Origin: Bacteroidota bacterium
GTDB lineage: Bacteria > Bacteroidota > Bacteroidia > Chitinophagales > Chitinophagaceae
Reading direction: 5' to 3'
Assembly: GCA_023386395.1 (NCBI GenBank)
Contig: JAEWJV010000049.1
Span: 1-14,665 of the forward strand
Length of the DNA stretch: 14,665 nt
The notes beneath the pieces are model-generated. The model made no database searches, was not told the DNA's origin, and worked only from the letters and a program-made list of their open reading frames with translations. Position 1 is the first letter of the stretch. Every line of letters starts with the position of its first letter. Of this stretch, positions 1 through 6,821 are shown one piece after another. The translations under genes and the position numbers were made by a program.

Positions 1-941
1 TCATTGCCTTCGCTTGTTATATAATAACGATCGCCCATTGCAGGTATATATAATTCTTCATCCTGTTCTGTAAACACCACATCATAAAAATTAAAAATAC
101 CTGCATTGCCTGTGGTCTCAAACCGGCCGGGCTTTACTTTAAAAGCAATTTGGTCGTAAAACTTATTTTGCAAAGCGTTTGAAGGAAGGTTTTGCAGTTG
201 TGGCGGTATTTCAAACCCTGCCTGTAAAATAGCAGAGTATGTTTCATCTTCCGGGCTGTAAATATTAAAATCACCAAGTAATACAAGGTTGTCTGACCAT
301 TCAAATTTATCAGCAGCTTTTCGTGCAAGGGCATCGGCAATGTCTTTAATTTCCTTAACCCTGCGCGGGTCATTGGCAGCAGATGTGCCATACAAAATAT
401 GAACAGTTGAGAGCATAAAATCTGCCCAGCCTGCTTTAAATCCGCAGAGGTAAGGCGTTCTGGCAAGCTGCTTAGCAGGTTGATAAACCGTTTGCCCGGT
501 ATCAGGATCTTTTGTCTCAAAAGGTGGCAGCACAACTTCACTGGCAAGTCCGCCGAATTTTATTTTCCTAGTATCAAACACAAATGCCAGCCTCTCTTTA
601 TTACCCAGCCTGCCTTCAGTAACATCTGTAATAATATATTCCCAGTAACTTCCTAAAAGACGCATCAGTTTTTTAAGCGCCTTTAAATCCTGCCTCACTT
701 CCTGTATGGCTATGATATCAAACTTTGAAACAATTTCCGCTATATAATAAAATGCTTCTTCAAGCCGGTCTCCGTAAGCAGGCGAGTCAAACTCACGTAT
801 ATTCCACGATGCAATGAGCAGGTTTTTTTCAAGATGCTTCTGAGGTATTTCGTTATCAAGTTTTATACGTAACTTAAGCAACCTTTCAATGGTGCGTTTG
901 CCATTAACGGTACGTGTATTAATGTTTTGGTAGAATGGCAT
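1..941 (-). CDS. Endonuclease/exonuclease/phosphatase family protein (partial, C-terminus beyond left edge)
   Basis: The frame is open from an ATG at 939-941 to the left edge, giving 313 residues with no stop. The sequence fits the DNase I/EEP fold of metal-dependent phosphodiesterases. Visible motifs are SWNIREF (N47), the metal-ligand segment IQEV (E81), STVHI (H181), LLGDFN (D224 and N226) and FYDQIAF (about 261-267, the region that often reads as D-x-I). The terminal S-D-H motif would lie beyond the edge, so catalytic competence cannot be confirmed. About 40 residues precede the core and no signal peptide is evident, so it is probably cytoplasmic. The substrate (DNA, RNA, phospholipid or inositol phosphate) cannot be read from the fold. 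It diverges from the DUF488 gene with 91 bp between the two starts, in which I see no clear promoter consensus. Confidence 0.85.
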   Translation of the reverse strand, partial: MPFYQNINTRTVNGKRTIERLLKLRIKLDNEIPQKHLEKNLLIASWNIREFDSPAYGDRLEEAFYYIAEIVSKFDIIAIQEVRQDLKALKKLMRLLGSYWEYIITDVTEGRLGNKERLAFVFDTRKIKFGGLASEVVLPPFETKDPDTGQTVYQPAKQLARTPYLCGFKAGWADFMLSTVHILYGTSAANDPRRVKEIKDIADALARKAADKFEWSDNLVLLGDFNIYSPEDETYSAILQAGFEIPPQLQNLPSNALQNKFYDQIAFKVKPGRFETTGNAGIFNFYDVVFTEQDEELYIPAMGDRYYITSEGN

Positions 942-1032
942 ATAATTCAGATTAAATAAATGTAACAATATTGCTTTTATTAGTCGTTCTACTTAAATAA
1001 AAAGCATCAGTTTTTAATAAAAAGAATCATAA

Positions 1033-1566
1033 ATGCACACTAAAGAAATTTGGACAATAGGGCATTCCACAAGAACGCTGGAACATTTTGTTGAGATGCT
1101 TCATTCATTTGATATAAAATTATTGGCAGATATACGCAGCTTTCCCGGCTCAAGGCGTGTGCCGCAGTTCAATAAAGAAAATCTTGAAAAATCAATGCCT
1201 GCAGATGGAATAGCTTATGTGCATTTAAAACAGTTGGGCGGCAGAAGGCCGGTACATAAAGACTCAAATAATACGGGCTGGCGCCATCCTGCCTTCAGGG
1301 GCTATGCAGATTATATGGAGACAGATGATTTTAAAAAAGGTATTGAGCAACTGGAAGCAATGGCCGTGCAACAACGAACGGCATATATGTGTTCTGAAGC
1401 GGTTTGGTGGAGCTGCCACCGTTCTATGGTATCGGATTATTTGAAGCTAAACGAATGGCTGGTGCATCACATAATGGAAGTGAATAAAGCAACAGCGCAT
1501 ACCTATACACAGCCTGCAAAAATTGTAAACGGGAAATTATTTTACGGTGAACAAACGCTGCTGTAA
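1033..1566 (+). CDS. DUF488 family protein
   Basis: A 177-residue protein with the signature motifs of DUF488: the N-terminal segment TIGHS (8-12), DIRSFPGS (33-40), HLKQLGG (64-70), and a C-terminal C-x-E-x5-C-H-R cluster (C120, E122, C128, H129, R130). The conserved cysteines and histidine suggest a metal site or redox/catalytic centre, but the biochemical role of the family is not settled and none is assigned here. Length is normal for a single-domain member. The ATG follows an A-rich stretch without a Shine-Dalgarno sequence, as is common in Bacteroidota. It is convergent with the helicase gene (89-bp gap) and divergent from the EEP-type gene, so it is probably transcribed alone. Confidence 0.88.
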   Translation: MHTKEIWTIGHSTRTLEHFVEMLHSFDIKLLADIRSFPGSRRVPQFNKENLEKSMPADGIAYVHLKQLGGRRPVHKDSNNTGWRHPAFRGYADYMETDDFKKGIEQLEAMAVQQRTAYMCSEAVWWSCHRSMVSDYLKLNEWLVHHIMEVNKATAHTYTQPAKIVNGKLFYGEQTLL

Positions 1567-1571
1567 TTCTG

Positions 1572-1596
1572 AAAAAAACCATGCTGACAAGCATAA
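1572..1596 (-). terminator. Candidate intrinsic terminator of the helicase gene
   Basis: On the minus strand a stem of ATGCT and AGCAT with loop TGTC (1581-1594) can be extended by two U-G pairs. It is followed by GG and then seven T (1578-1572). It lies about 60 bases past the helicase stop, in the convergent gap. The stem is short, so confidence is modest. Confidence 0.4.
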
Positions 1597-1655
1597 GTCT
1601 TATCGTTTGTTGAATATTGACCGACCCTCTTTTTCAATCAATACAACTCAACGAA

Positions 1656-3323
1656 TCAACGGCTGTTGGCTTCATTCATTCTTATTCTTCTGCCCTTATA
1701 ATTTTTGCCATCCAGAGAGCGCATCATTTGTTTGGCAGCCTTGCTGTCAACTTCAACCCAGCTATTCATTTCACGCATATCAATTTTGCCAAGCACATCT
1801 TTACGCAGGTCGCTCATGTCAAGAATAAACTGTAAAAAGCTTGCTTTATAAAATCCATCTTTACTGCCAAGATTTACAAACAGCCTCGTATAATTACCGC
1901 TGCCATAATTCTCCTGGCGGCCCCTGCCTTTGCCCCTGTCATCACGCCTTTCATTTCCCCTCGCCCCTTTTGCACCGCCCGGCTCCCTGGCTGCCTGGCG
2001 CGTGTTCAGGTCTTCGGCATTCTCATAATATTTCAGGAAACGGTCAAATTCCAGCGCTGCCACTCTTTTCAGCACTTCTTCCTTACTTACGTCAGCAAAT
2101 TTTTCGGCAAGCATGGGTACATAGGTTTGATAATCGCCATGGCTTATATCGGCCTGCAATAGTTTATCCATAAAGAAGAAAAACTGTTTGCGGCAAACAT
2201 CTTTGCCCGATGGAATTTCAATACGGTGAAATGGCTGCTGCACAATTTTTTCAATTTGCTTTAAGCGATACATTTCACGCGTGTGCACAATGCTCATGCT
2301 GATGCCGGTGTTACCTGCACGGCCCGTTCTTCCACTGCGGTGCGTATACACTTCAACATCATCGGGTAATTCATAATTAATAACGTGCGTGATGCCCTGC
2401 ACGTCAATACCACGCGCTGCAACATCTGTTGCTATCAATAACTGTAAACTTTTATCACGAAACTGGCCCATCACTTTATCACGCTGCCCCTGTGTTAAAT
2501 CGCCATGCAAAGCATCAATATCATAACCTTCCCGTGTAAGCTTTTCTGCTATTTCCTGTGCATCGGCTTTGGTGCGGGTGAATATCAAACCATAAATGCC
2601 CGGATTAAAATCAATCAGGCGCTTTAATGTTTCATACCGGTTTTGCGCAGACGTTACAAAATACTGGTGATCGATGTTTTTATTACCGGTGTTGGCTTTG
2701 CCAACCGTTACTTCAAAAGGTTCATTCATATAACGGCGGCTCACCTTTCTTATTTCCGGCGGCATGGTTGCGCTGAACAACCAGGTGGCATCACGTTTTG
2801 GTGTATTCTGTAAAATAAATTCAATATCATCCTGGAAACCCATATTCAGCATTTCATCCGCCTCATCAAGCACCACATATTTTATCTGTTCGAGGTTAAT
2901 AGCTTTGCGTTCAATCAAATCAATCAGGCGGCCGGGCGTTGCCACTACCAACTGTACCCCTTTTTTAATATCTTTTATCTGCATGCCAATGCTTGCGCCA
3001 CCATATACTGCCACCACGTGCATGCCGCGAACCCGCTTTTTAAATATTTCTATTTCGTTTACAATCTGTATGCATAATTCCCTCGTAGGGCAAACTACCA
3101 ATGCCTGCGGATGTTTATCGGCTACGGCCACAAGCTGCAGCAAGGGCAGGCCAAAGGCTGCCGTTTTACCGGTACCGGTTTGGGCAAGGCCTATAAAATC
3201 TTTTGTGCCGCTTAATAAAACCGGTATTGCCTTTTCCTGTATTGCCGTTGGGTTTTCAAATCCTAATTCTGCTACTGATGCGAGCAAATGCTCATTCAAC
3301 CCTAATTCTTCAAAACTTGCCAT
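1656..3323 (-). CDS. deaD: DEAD-box ATP-dependent RNA helicase with DbpA-type RNA-binding domain
   Basis: A 555-residue superfamily 2 RNA helicase that unwinds structured RNA, with typical roles in ribosome assembly, mRNA turnover and cold growth. The two RecA-like domains carry the expected motifs in order: Q motif (F4 to Q29), AQTGTGKT Walker A (47-54), PTREL (79-83), TPGR (129-132), DEAD (153-156), SAT (184-186), FTRTK (248-252), ATDVAARGID (298-307) and HRSGRTGR (328-335). A basic, glycine- and arginine-rich linker (about 446-470) leads to a C-terminal RRM-like domain (about 476-550) that matches the DbpA RNA-binding family. In E. coli DbpA this domain targets 23S rRNA hairpin 92, but sequence alone does not show whether this protein is equally specific. 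The start ATG is 15 bases from a -7 box, implying a very short 5' UTR. CsdA/DeaD versus DbpA naming is uncertain. Confidence 0.95.
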   Translation of the reverse strand: MASFEELGLNEHLLASVAELGFENPTAIQEKAIPVLLSGTKDFIGLAQTGTGKTAAFGLPLLQLVAVADKHPQALVVCPTRELCIQIVNEIEIFKKRVRGMHVVAVYGGASIGMQIKDIKKGVQLVVATPGRLIDLIERKAINLEQIKYVVLDEADEMLNMGFQDDIEFILQNTPKRDATWLFSATMPPEIRKVSRRYMNEPFEVTVGKANTGNKNIDHQYFVTSAQNRYETLKRLIDFNPGIYGLIFTRTKADAQEIAEKLTREGYDIDALHGDLTQGQRDKVMGQFRDKSLQLLIATDVAARGIDVQGITHVINYELPDDVEVYTHRSGRTGRAGNTGISMSIVHTREMYRLKQIEKIVQQPFHRIEIPSGKDVCRKQFFFFMDKLLQADISHGDYQTYVPMLAEKFADVSKEEVLKRVAALEFDRFLKYYENAEDLNTRQAAREPGGAKGARGNERRDDRGKGRGRQENYGSGNYTRLFVNLGSKDGFYKASFLQFILDMSDLRKDVLGKIDMREMNSWVEVDSKAAKQMMRSLDGKNYKGRRIRMNEANSR

Positions 3324-3337
3324 CTTAAAAATTTGCG

Positions 3338-3345
3338 CAAAGGTA
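3338..3345 (-). promoter_or_regulatory. Putative -7 promoter element for the helicase gene
   Basis: On the minus strand the bases read TACCTTTG, an exact match to the Bacteroidota -7 consensus TAnnTTTG. No convincing -33 TTTG was found about 19-20 bases upstream. Transcription would begin only a few bases before the ATG. Confidence 0.45.
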
Positions 3346-3461
3346 AATGAATTGTGAGTGTGAAGATATTTATCGGGTACAGATGCATAAATGAAGATCT
3401 GTGCATTCGTGGCTAAACCTTAAGTGAATGACATTAAATGATGAATAACGAATGCGTATTT

Positions 3462-3473
3462 TTATCGCGATAA
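3462..3473. promoter_or_regulatory. 12-bp perfect palindrome before the DUF1543 gene (candidate operator)
   Basis: TTATCGCGATAA is its own reverse complement and ends three bases before the ATG at 3477. It overlaps a weak -7-like box, TATTTTTA (3457-3464). A dimeric regulator site is possible, but no regulator is encoded nearby and a chance palindrome cannot be excluded. Confidence 0.3.
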
Positions 3474-3476
3474 TCA

Positions 3477-4058
3477 ATGGATATGAACGGGCTGAAACTT
3501 TTCATGGTAATTATAGGCTGCACGCCAAAGGGCAGGTTTACAGAACAGCATGATGTGTTTTTTGGAATTGGAAAAACCCTGCATGAACTGGTTGATCAAA
3601 TGATTGATTTCTGGAAAGAGGCAGAGGGTAAAATCCATATTGATGCATGGCGGCAAATAAAAAACGTGGATGGCTATGTAGTTGAAATAAGGGAAAGAAG
3701 CGATGTTGTTAATGAAGACAGGCTAAAATTATTCTTTATAAATCTCGGCGGTTACAAAGAAAACGAGTTCGAAGAATATCATTATAAAATTGTAACGGCA
3801 GCAAAAGATAAGGGTGAAGCCATCCGCAAATCGAAACAAACTGCTTTTTACAAGCATTGTGGTTTTAAGGGTGCGGAAAGCCATATTGATGATAAATATG
3901 GTATTGATGTGGATGACCTGTATGGAATTGAAGATATATTGCCGGCGTATATAAAAGAAAAATATTCAATAAGTCTTTCGCCCGCTGAAAACGCATTGAA
4001 TGATGCGTTGCACATTGGTTATCTTAAAATTGACAAACTAAAGAATAGCCGGGTGTAA
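3477..4058 (+). CDS. DUF1543 domain-containing protein
   Basis: A 193-residue protein that I recognise as DUF1543 from the N-terminal block LFMVIIGCTPKGR, then E-Q-H-D-V-F-F-G and the segment KIHIDAW followed by V-D-G-Y. The function of the family is unknown. The two halves look like divergent copies of one unit. Residues about 8-60 (LFMVIIGC, then E-x-H, then HIDAW) parallel residues about 85-150 (LFFINLGGY, then E-x-x-H, then SHIDDKYGIDVDDLY). No signal peptide or membrane segment is seen, so it is probably cytosolic. ATG at 3477 is used; a second in-frame ATG at 3483 is an equally plausible start. It is divergent from the helicase gene and 71 bp upstream of the dioxygenase gene on the same strand. 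Confidence 0.85.
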   Translation: MDMNGLKLFMVIIGCTPKGRFTEQHDVFFGIGKTLHELVDQMIDFWKEAEGKIHIDAWRQIKNVDGYVVEIRERSDVVNEDRLKLFFINLGGYKENEFEEYHYKIVTAAKDKGEAIRKSKQTAFYKHCGFKGAESHIDDKYGIDVDDLYGIEDILPAYIKEKYSISLSPAENALNDALHIGYLKIDKLKNSRV

Positions 4059-4129
4059 CAGATTGATTAACCTTGTGCGGCGTTCTATCTTATCAATAAT
4101 TTTTACCTTCCGGCTTTAAAACGATTGTT

Positions 4130-4987
4130 ATGGCACATATTCTCAACGATGCTGAAGTAAATACTTTTAACCGCGATGGTTACGTGATTGTAAAAAGCTT
4201 TTTTACAAAACCTGAAATTGATAAACTTTATCATATTGCAGTAAGCGATGATGTAGTAAAAAATAATGCGCTCGACCTGAACGATCAAACGGGCAAGAAA
4301 ACAAAACTTACTTTATGGTTTACGCCCGGCGATGATGTGTATAGCTGTGTTTTGCGCAGCGAACGCATGGTGCATTCCGTTGCAAAATTATTAGACAGCG
4401 ATGCGCCTGTTTGTCATTTTCATACAAAACTGATGCAGAAAGAACCAAAGGTGGGCGGCGCATGGGAATGGCACCAGGATTATGGCTACTGGTATAAAAA
4501 CCAGTTTTTGTTTCCGAACCAGCTAGTGAGTGTAATGGTGGCTTTAACAGAAGCCAATAAAGCCAATGGTTGTTTGCAGGTGATAAAAGGCTCGCATAAA
4601 TTGGGCAGGGTAAATCATGGGTTTGCGGGTGAACAGGTTGGTGCAGATATGACGATGGTAAACAATGCACTTAAAACGATGGAACATGTGTATGTGGAAT
4701 TAGAGCCAGGCGATGCATTGTTTTTTCACAGCAATATTTTACATCGTTCAGAAGCCAATACAAGTGACAAGCCAAGATGGAGCTTAATTTCCTGTTACAA
4801 TTCTTTATCTAATCCTGCCTATAACGATGAAAGCACATCATGGAAAGAGCCCGTAAAAGTTTTACCGGATGATGCATTAATGAACGATAGTGCAGGAAGC
4901 GCATCATTACAAGGCGACTTTTTAAAGAAAGAACAAGACCCGGCGCTGAAAGAAACCGGTTGGGAAAAAGAAGTGGCAACTACCTGA
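4130..4987 (+). CDS. Phytanoyl-CoA dioxygenase (PhyH) family protein
   Basis: A 285-residue Fe(II)/2-oxoglutarate-dependent oxygenase of the PhyH family. The facial triad is visible: H115-x-D117 in the segment EWHQDYGYW and the distal H205 in NILHRS. R216 in KPRWSLISCYN is positioned to bind 2-oxoglutarate. The N-terminal segment F-x-R-D-G-Y-V-I-V (13-21) is typical of the family. Length is normal. Members hydroxylate very different small molecules (phytanoyl-CoA, ectoine, halogenated or natural-product substrates), and nothing nearby identifies the substrate. No signal peptide is present. Both neighbours look unrelated, so it is probably a monocistronic gene or a loose pair with the DUF1543 gene. 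Confidence 0.9.
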   Translation: MAHILNDAEVNTFNRDGYVIVKSFFTKPEIDKLYHIAVSDDVVKNNALDLNDQTGKKTKLTLWFTPGDDVYSCVLRSERMVHSVAKLLDSDAPVCHFHTKLMQKEPKVGGAWEWHQDYGYWYKNQFLFPNQLVSVMVALTEANKANGCLQVIKGSHKLGRVNHGFAGEQVGADMTMVNNALKTMEHVYVELEPGDALFFHSNILHRSEANTSDKPRWSLISCYNSLSNPAYNDESTSWKEPVKVLPDDALMNDSAGSASLQGDFLKKEQDPALKETGWEKEVATT

Positions 4988-5051
4988 TCAGAATAAATTA
5001 TATCGCAGAGAGACGGGGCGCTGACAGAGGTTTCTTTATTGATAATAAAGA

Positions 5052-5879
5052 TTACAACTCTGTATGCTTCGCTTTTACTTCCTTTCCATAAAAAATACTG
5101 GCGTGATTATTAAAATCTTCGGCTGAATCGGTGGTATAAAACTGAATAGCTTTATTTTTTGTAAGCTGTGTTTCTATTTCGGCATGGCGGTACAAATAAT
5201 CTTTAAGACTTGCTGCAACAATTTCGGCTTGTGTAATTACACTAATGCCATCCGGCAAAAACTTTTCGATCCTTTTTTTTATTAATGGATAATGCGTACA
5301 GGCCAGCAATATTGTATCAATCTTATTATCCTGCTGCAATAGTTCATTAATATATTTCTGAATGAAATAATCTGCCGCTTCATTTTCAAATTCGTTATTC
5401 TCAATCAGCGGCACAAGCATAGGGCAGGCTTGTTGCACAACTTTTATCTGGGGAAAAAACTTATTTATTTCTATCAGGTACGACTGCGATTGTACCGTAC
5501 CGCTCGTTGCCATTATACCCACATGGTTAGCCGCAGAATAATTACCAATGATTTCTGTTGTGGGTCTTATTACACCCAATATTTTTTTACCTGGGAATTT
5601 TTTGTCTAAATCGTTTTGCTGTATCGTGCGCAATGCCTTTGCAGATGCAGTATTACAAGCAAGTATAATTAAGGGGCAGTTTTGTTTAAACAGCCAGCTT
5701 ACGCACTGTAATGTGTATTGATAAACGGTTTCAAAAGAACGGTTGCCATAAGGCGCCCTGCCATTGTCGCCAAGATAGATATAGTCATATTGGGGTAAAT
5801 GTTTTGTAAATTCTTTCAAAACTGTAAGGCCGCCATAACCTGAATCAAAAACACCAATTGGAGATTGCATATAATTCAA
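5052..5879 (-). CDS. murI: Glutamate racemase
   Basis: A 275-residue cofactor-independent racemase that converts L- to D-glutamate for peptidoglycan synthesis in the cytoplasm. The two-base mechanism residues are present: C75 in ILACNTAS and C194 in LLACTHYP, with H196 beside the second. The N-terminal IGVFDSGYGGLTVL carries D12 and S13, and YLGDNGRAPYG (35-45) is the conserved substrate loop. Length matches the family. The start ATG is 17 bp from the stop of the upstream DinB-like gene on the same strand, so the two are probably co-transcribed. A later in-frame ATG (M4) is a possible alternative start that would remove only three residues. Confidence 0.96.
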   Translation of the reverse strand: MNYMQSPIGVFDSGYGGLTVLKEFTKHLPQYDYIYLGDNGRAPYGNRSFETVYQYTLQCVSWLFKQNCPLIILACNTASAKALRTIQQNDLDKKFPGKKILGVIRPTTEIIGNYSAANHVGIMATSGTVQSQSYLIEINKFFPQIKVVQQACPMLVPLIENNEFENEAADYFIQKYINELLQQDNKIDTILLACTHYPLIKKRIEKFLPDGISVITQAEIVAASLKDYLYRHAEIETQLTKNKAIQFYTTDSAEDFNNHASIFYGKEVKAKHTEL

Positions 5880-5896
5880 AAATAAATGCCTTATGA

Positions 5897-6418
5897 TTAT
5901 TCAGATTTCAAAGCCTGCAAAACTTTTGCAGTAACTAATAACTGGCCGGTATGCCGCATGGTATGTTCAGCCGAGTGAAACAATAAACCCATTACAGTGG
6001 AAGGGATTTGTTTACGGCCTACATATCTTACTTCAGTTAATGTGCTTTCATCTGTTTGCTTTAATTGTTCGATTGACTTTTCTGTTTGCTGATGCAAATG
6101 TTCCAGCAGAAATGCCAGCGTTACAGCTTCGTCTTCTTTGCCTTCACTTTTTAAATAAGCAAGCTGCGGTTCGTTTAATGCTTCGCCCTCCGCATAAGTA
6201 AATAGCCTGTCCTGTACGCCGGCAATATGTTGCAAATGAAAACCAACGGAAGCAAGCATTGCAAACCTTTTCCATAATAAATCTTCATTAAAATCAAGCA
6301 GGATGGTATTTATTTCTTCAACGGCCTGCAAGAGTGCATGTGCTACCGGCTGCAACAACGGTGGTATGGAAGGCAGCGGGCCTCTTAACCAAACTTCGGG
6401 TAATTTTTCCTGGCTCAT
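5897..6418 (-). CDS. DinB-like four-helix protein
   Basis: A 173-residue protein of the DinB/YfiT-like superfamily, usually metal-binding four-helix bundles. Histidines that could form the metal site are H61 and H64 in GFHLQHIAGVQDR and the C-terminal run H148, H152 and H156 in FHSAEHTMRHTGQL. Some members are thiol-dependent transferases (bacillithiol or mycothiol), but most are uncharacterised and no activity is assigned here. The frame stays open upstream to 6514, but those 32 extra codons read as low-complexity leader-like sequence. The family-typical N-terminus begins at ATG 6416-6418 (MSQEKLPEVWLRGP), so that start was chosen. It precedes murI by 17 bp and is probably the first gene of that pair. 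Confidence 0.85.
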   Translation of the reverse strand: MSQEKLPEVWLRGPLPSIPPLLQPVAHALLQAVEEINTILLDFNEDLLWKRFAMLASVGFHLQHIAGVQDRLFTYAEGEALNEPQLAYLKSEGKEDEAVTLAFLLEHLHQQTEKSIEQLKQTDESTLTEVRYVGRKQIPSTVMGLLFHSAEHTMRHTGQLLVTAKVLQALKSE

Positions 6419-6660
6419 AGTAATTAAAATAATGATATGGTTTAATAAAAGCTCACAGGTGCACAAGTTCACGAGTTTATTCCAAATTCCCAATTCCTGC
6501 TTCTTACCTTTCAACTTATCAATTATTCAATTTAATCAACCAACCAATCTATACTAACAAACATTTGCTTTGTTATAATGATCATTTATTTTTTAAATCA
6601 CTAAAAAAAAATTCATTTTTTTATCACCAGCATTTTATATTTGTTGCTCAAAGCAAGCAA
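6419..6660. other. Divergent intergenic region upstream of dinB-like and siroheme/sulfite reductase operons
   Basis: About 240 bases of AT-rich DNA with no supported gene. It must hold the promoter of the minus-strand dinB-murI pair, though no clean TAnnTTTG was found for it. It contains one arm of a spaced inverted repeat, AAACATTTGCTT (6559-6570), whose reverse complement occurs at 6655-6666 over the leader start codon. A homopolymeric A/T stretch (about 6601-6623) precedes the plus-strand promoter. Confidence 0.5.
6636..6643 (+). promoter_or_regulatory. Putative -7 promoter element of the sulfite reductase operon
   Basis: TATATTTG matches the Bacteroidota -7 consensus TAnnTTTG exactly. 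The -33 region (about 6612-6618) is T-rich without a clear TTTG. Predicted transcription start is about 6648-6650, which leaves only about 11-13 bases before the leader ATG at 6661. Confidence 0.55.
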
Positions 6661-6732
6661 ATGTTTAATCCTTCTTCCATGTGTTGTTGTATGTGTTACA
6701 TCTCTAAGGGGAAGGAGCTTGTATTGCGATAA
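6661..6732 (+). CDS. Cys/Met-rich leader peptide of the sulfite reductase operon
   Basis: A 23-codon ORF (ATG to TAA) lying between the putative promoter and a strong terminator. Codons 7-12 (6679-6696) read Met-Cys-Cys-Cys-Met-Cys, with all four cysteines as TGT. The C-terminal part is ordinary (YISKGKELVLR). The peptide is probably not functional as a protein. Its translation is inferred to report the supply of charged tRNA-Cys, and possibly tRNA-Met, to the nascent transcript. The codon run sits just 3' of RNA segment 1 (6669-6677), and the last third of the ORF overlaps RNA segment 2 (6708-6720), as in classical amino-acid leader peptides. A shorter form starting at the second ATG (6679) is possible. 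It is too small for standard gene callers and is likely to be unannotated. Confidence 0.8.
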   Translation: MFNPSSMCCCMCYISKGKELVLR

Positions 6733-6788
6733 TTCAAAATAAAAAACGCAAGAAATTATATAAAGCCTTCTCCACAAGAGAAGGCTTT
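6669..6788 (+). promoter_or_regulatory. Ribosome-mediated transcription attenuator (alternative RNA pairings)
   Basis: Three competing pairings were found by hand. Protector 1:2 is 6669-6677 (TCCTTCTTC) with 6708-6716 (GGGGAAGGA), 9 pairs including two G-U. Antiterminator 2:3 is 6708-6715 with 6766-6773 plus 6718-6720 with 6763-6765, 11 pairs with a two-base bulge. Terminator 3:4 is 6762-6772 with 6778-6788, 11 pairs. A ribosome stalled on the Cys codons (6682-6696) would cover segment 1 and leave segment 2 free to pair with 3, preventing termination. A ribosome reaching the stop at 6730-6732 would cover segment 2 and let the terminator form. Low cysteine would thus switch on siroheme and sulfite reductase synthesis. 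The mechanism is inferred; the complementarities are seen directly. Confidence 0.8.
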
Positions 6789-6795
6789 TTGTTTT
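6762..6795 (+). terminator. Intrinsic terminator inside the operon leader
   Basis: Stem AAAGCCTTCTC (6762-6772) and GAGAAGGCTTT (6778-6788), loop CACAA, followed by a T-rich tract (TTTTTGTTTT, 6786-6795). It is a perfect 11-bp stem, stronger than any other hairpin in the window. It lies 27 bases before the cobA ATG and downstream of the leader ORF, so it makes sense as a regulated terminator rather than the end of a gene. Confidence 0.92.
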
Positions 6796-6821
6796 AAAAC
6801 ACTATTATCAACAACAGCAAA

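Noticed and set aside
134..547. Minus-strand ORF of 137 codons
   Set aside because: It lies in another frame inside the EEP-family gene, which stays open across the whole interval with recognisable motifs. The 137-codon product matches nothing.
2764..3357. Plus-strand ORF of 197 codons antisense to the helicase
   Set aside because: Shadow of the conserved DEAD-box coding sequence on the opposite strand; composition is cysteine/serine-rich and unlike any family I recognise.
5034..5050. CTTTATT-GAT-AATAAAG hairpin between the PhyH and murI genes
   Set aside because: Nearly all A-U stem with a three-base loop and no T run on either strand, so it is too weak to call a terminator.
6419..6514. 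N-terminal extension of the DinB-like protein
   Set aside because: The 32 extra residues look like translated leader DNA. Family similarity and a good ATG begin at 6418.
6661..6790. SAM or other metabolite riboswitch in the sulfur-operon leader
   Set aside because: The Cys-codon run and the three alternative stems explain the leader fully, and no aptamer consensus is visible.
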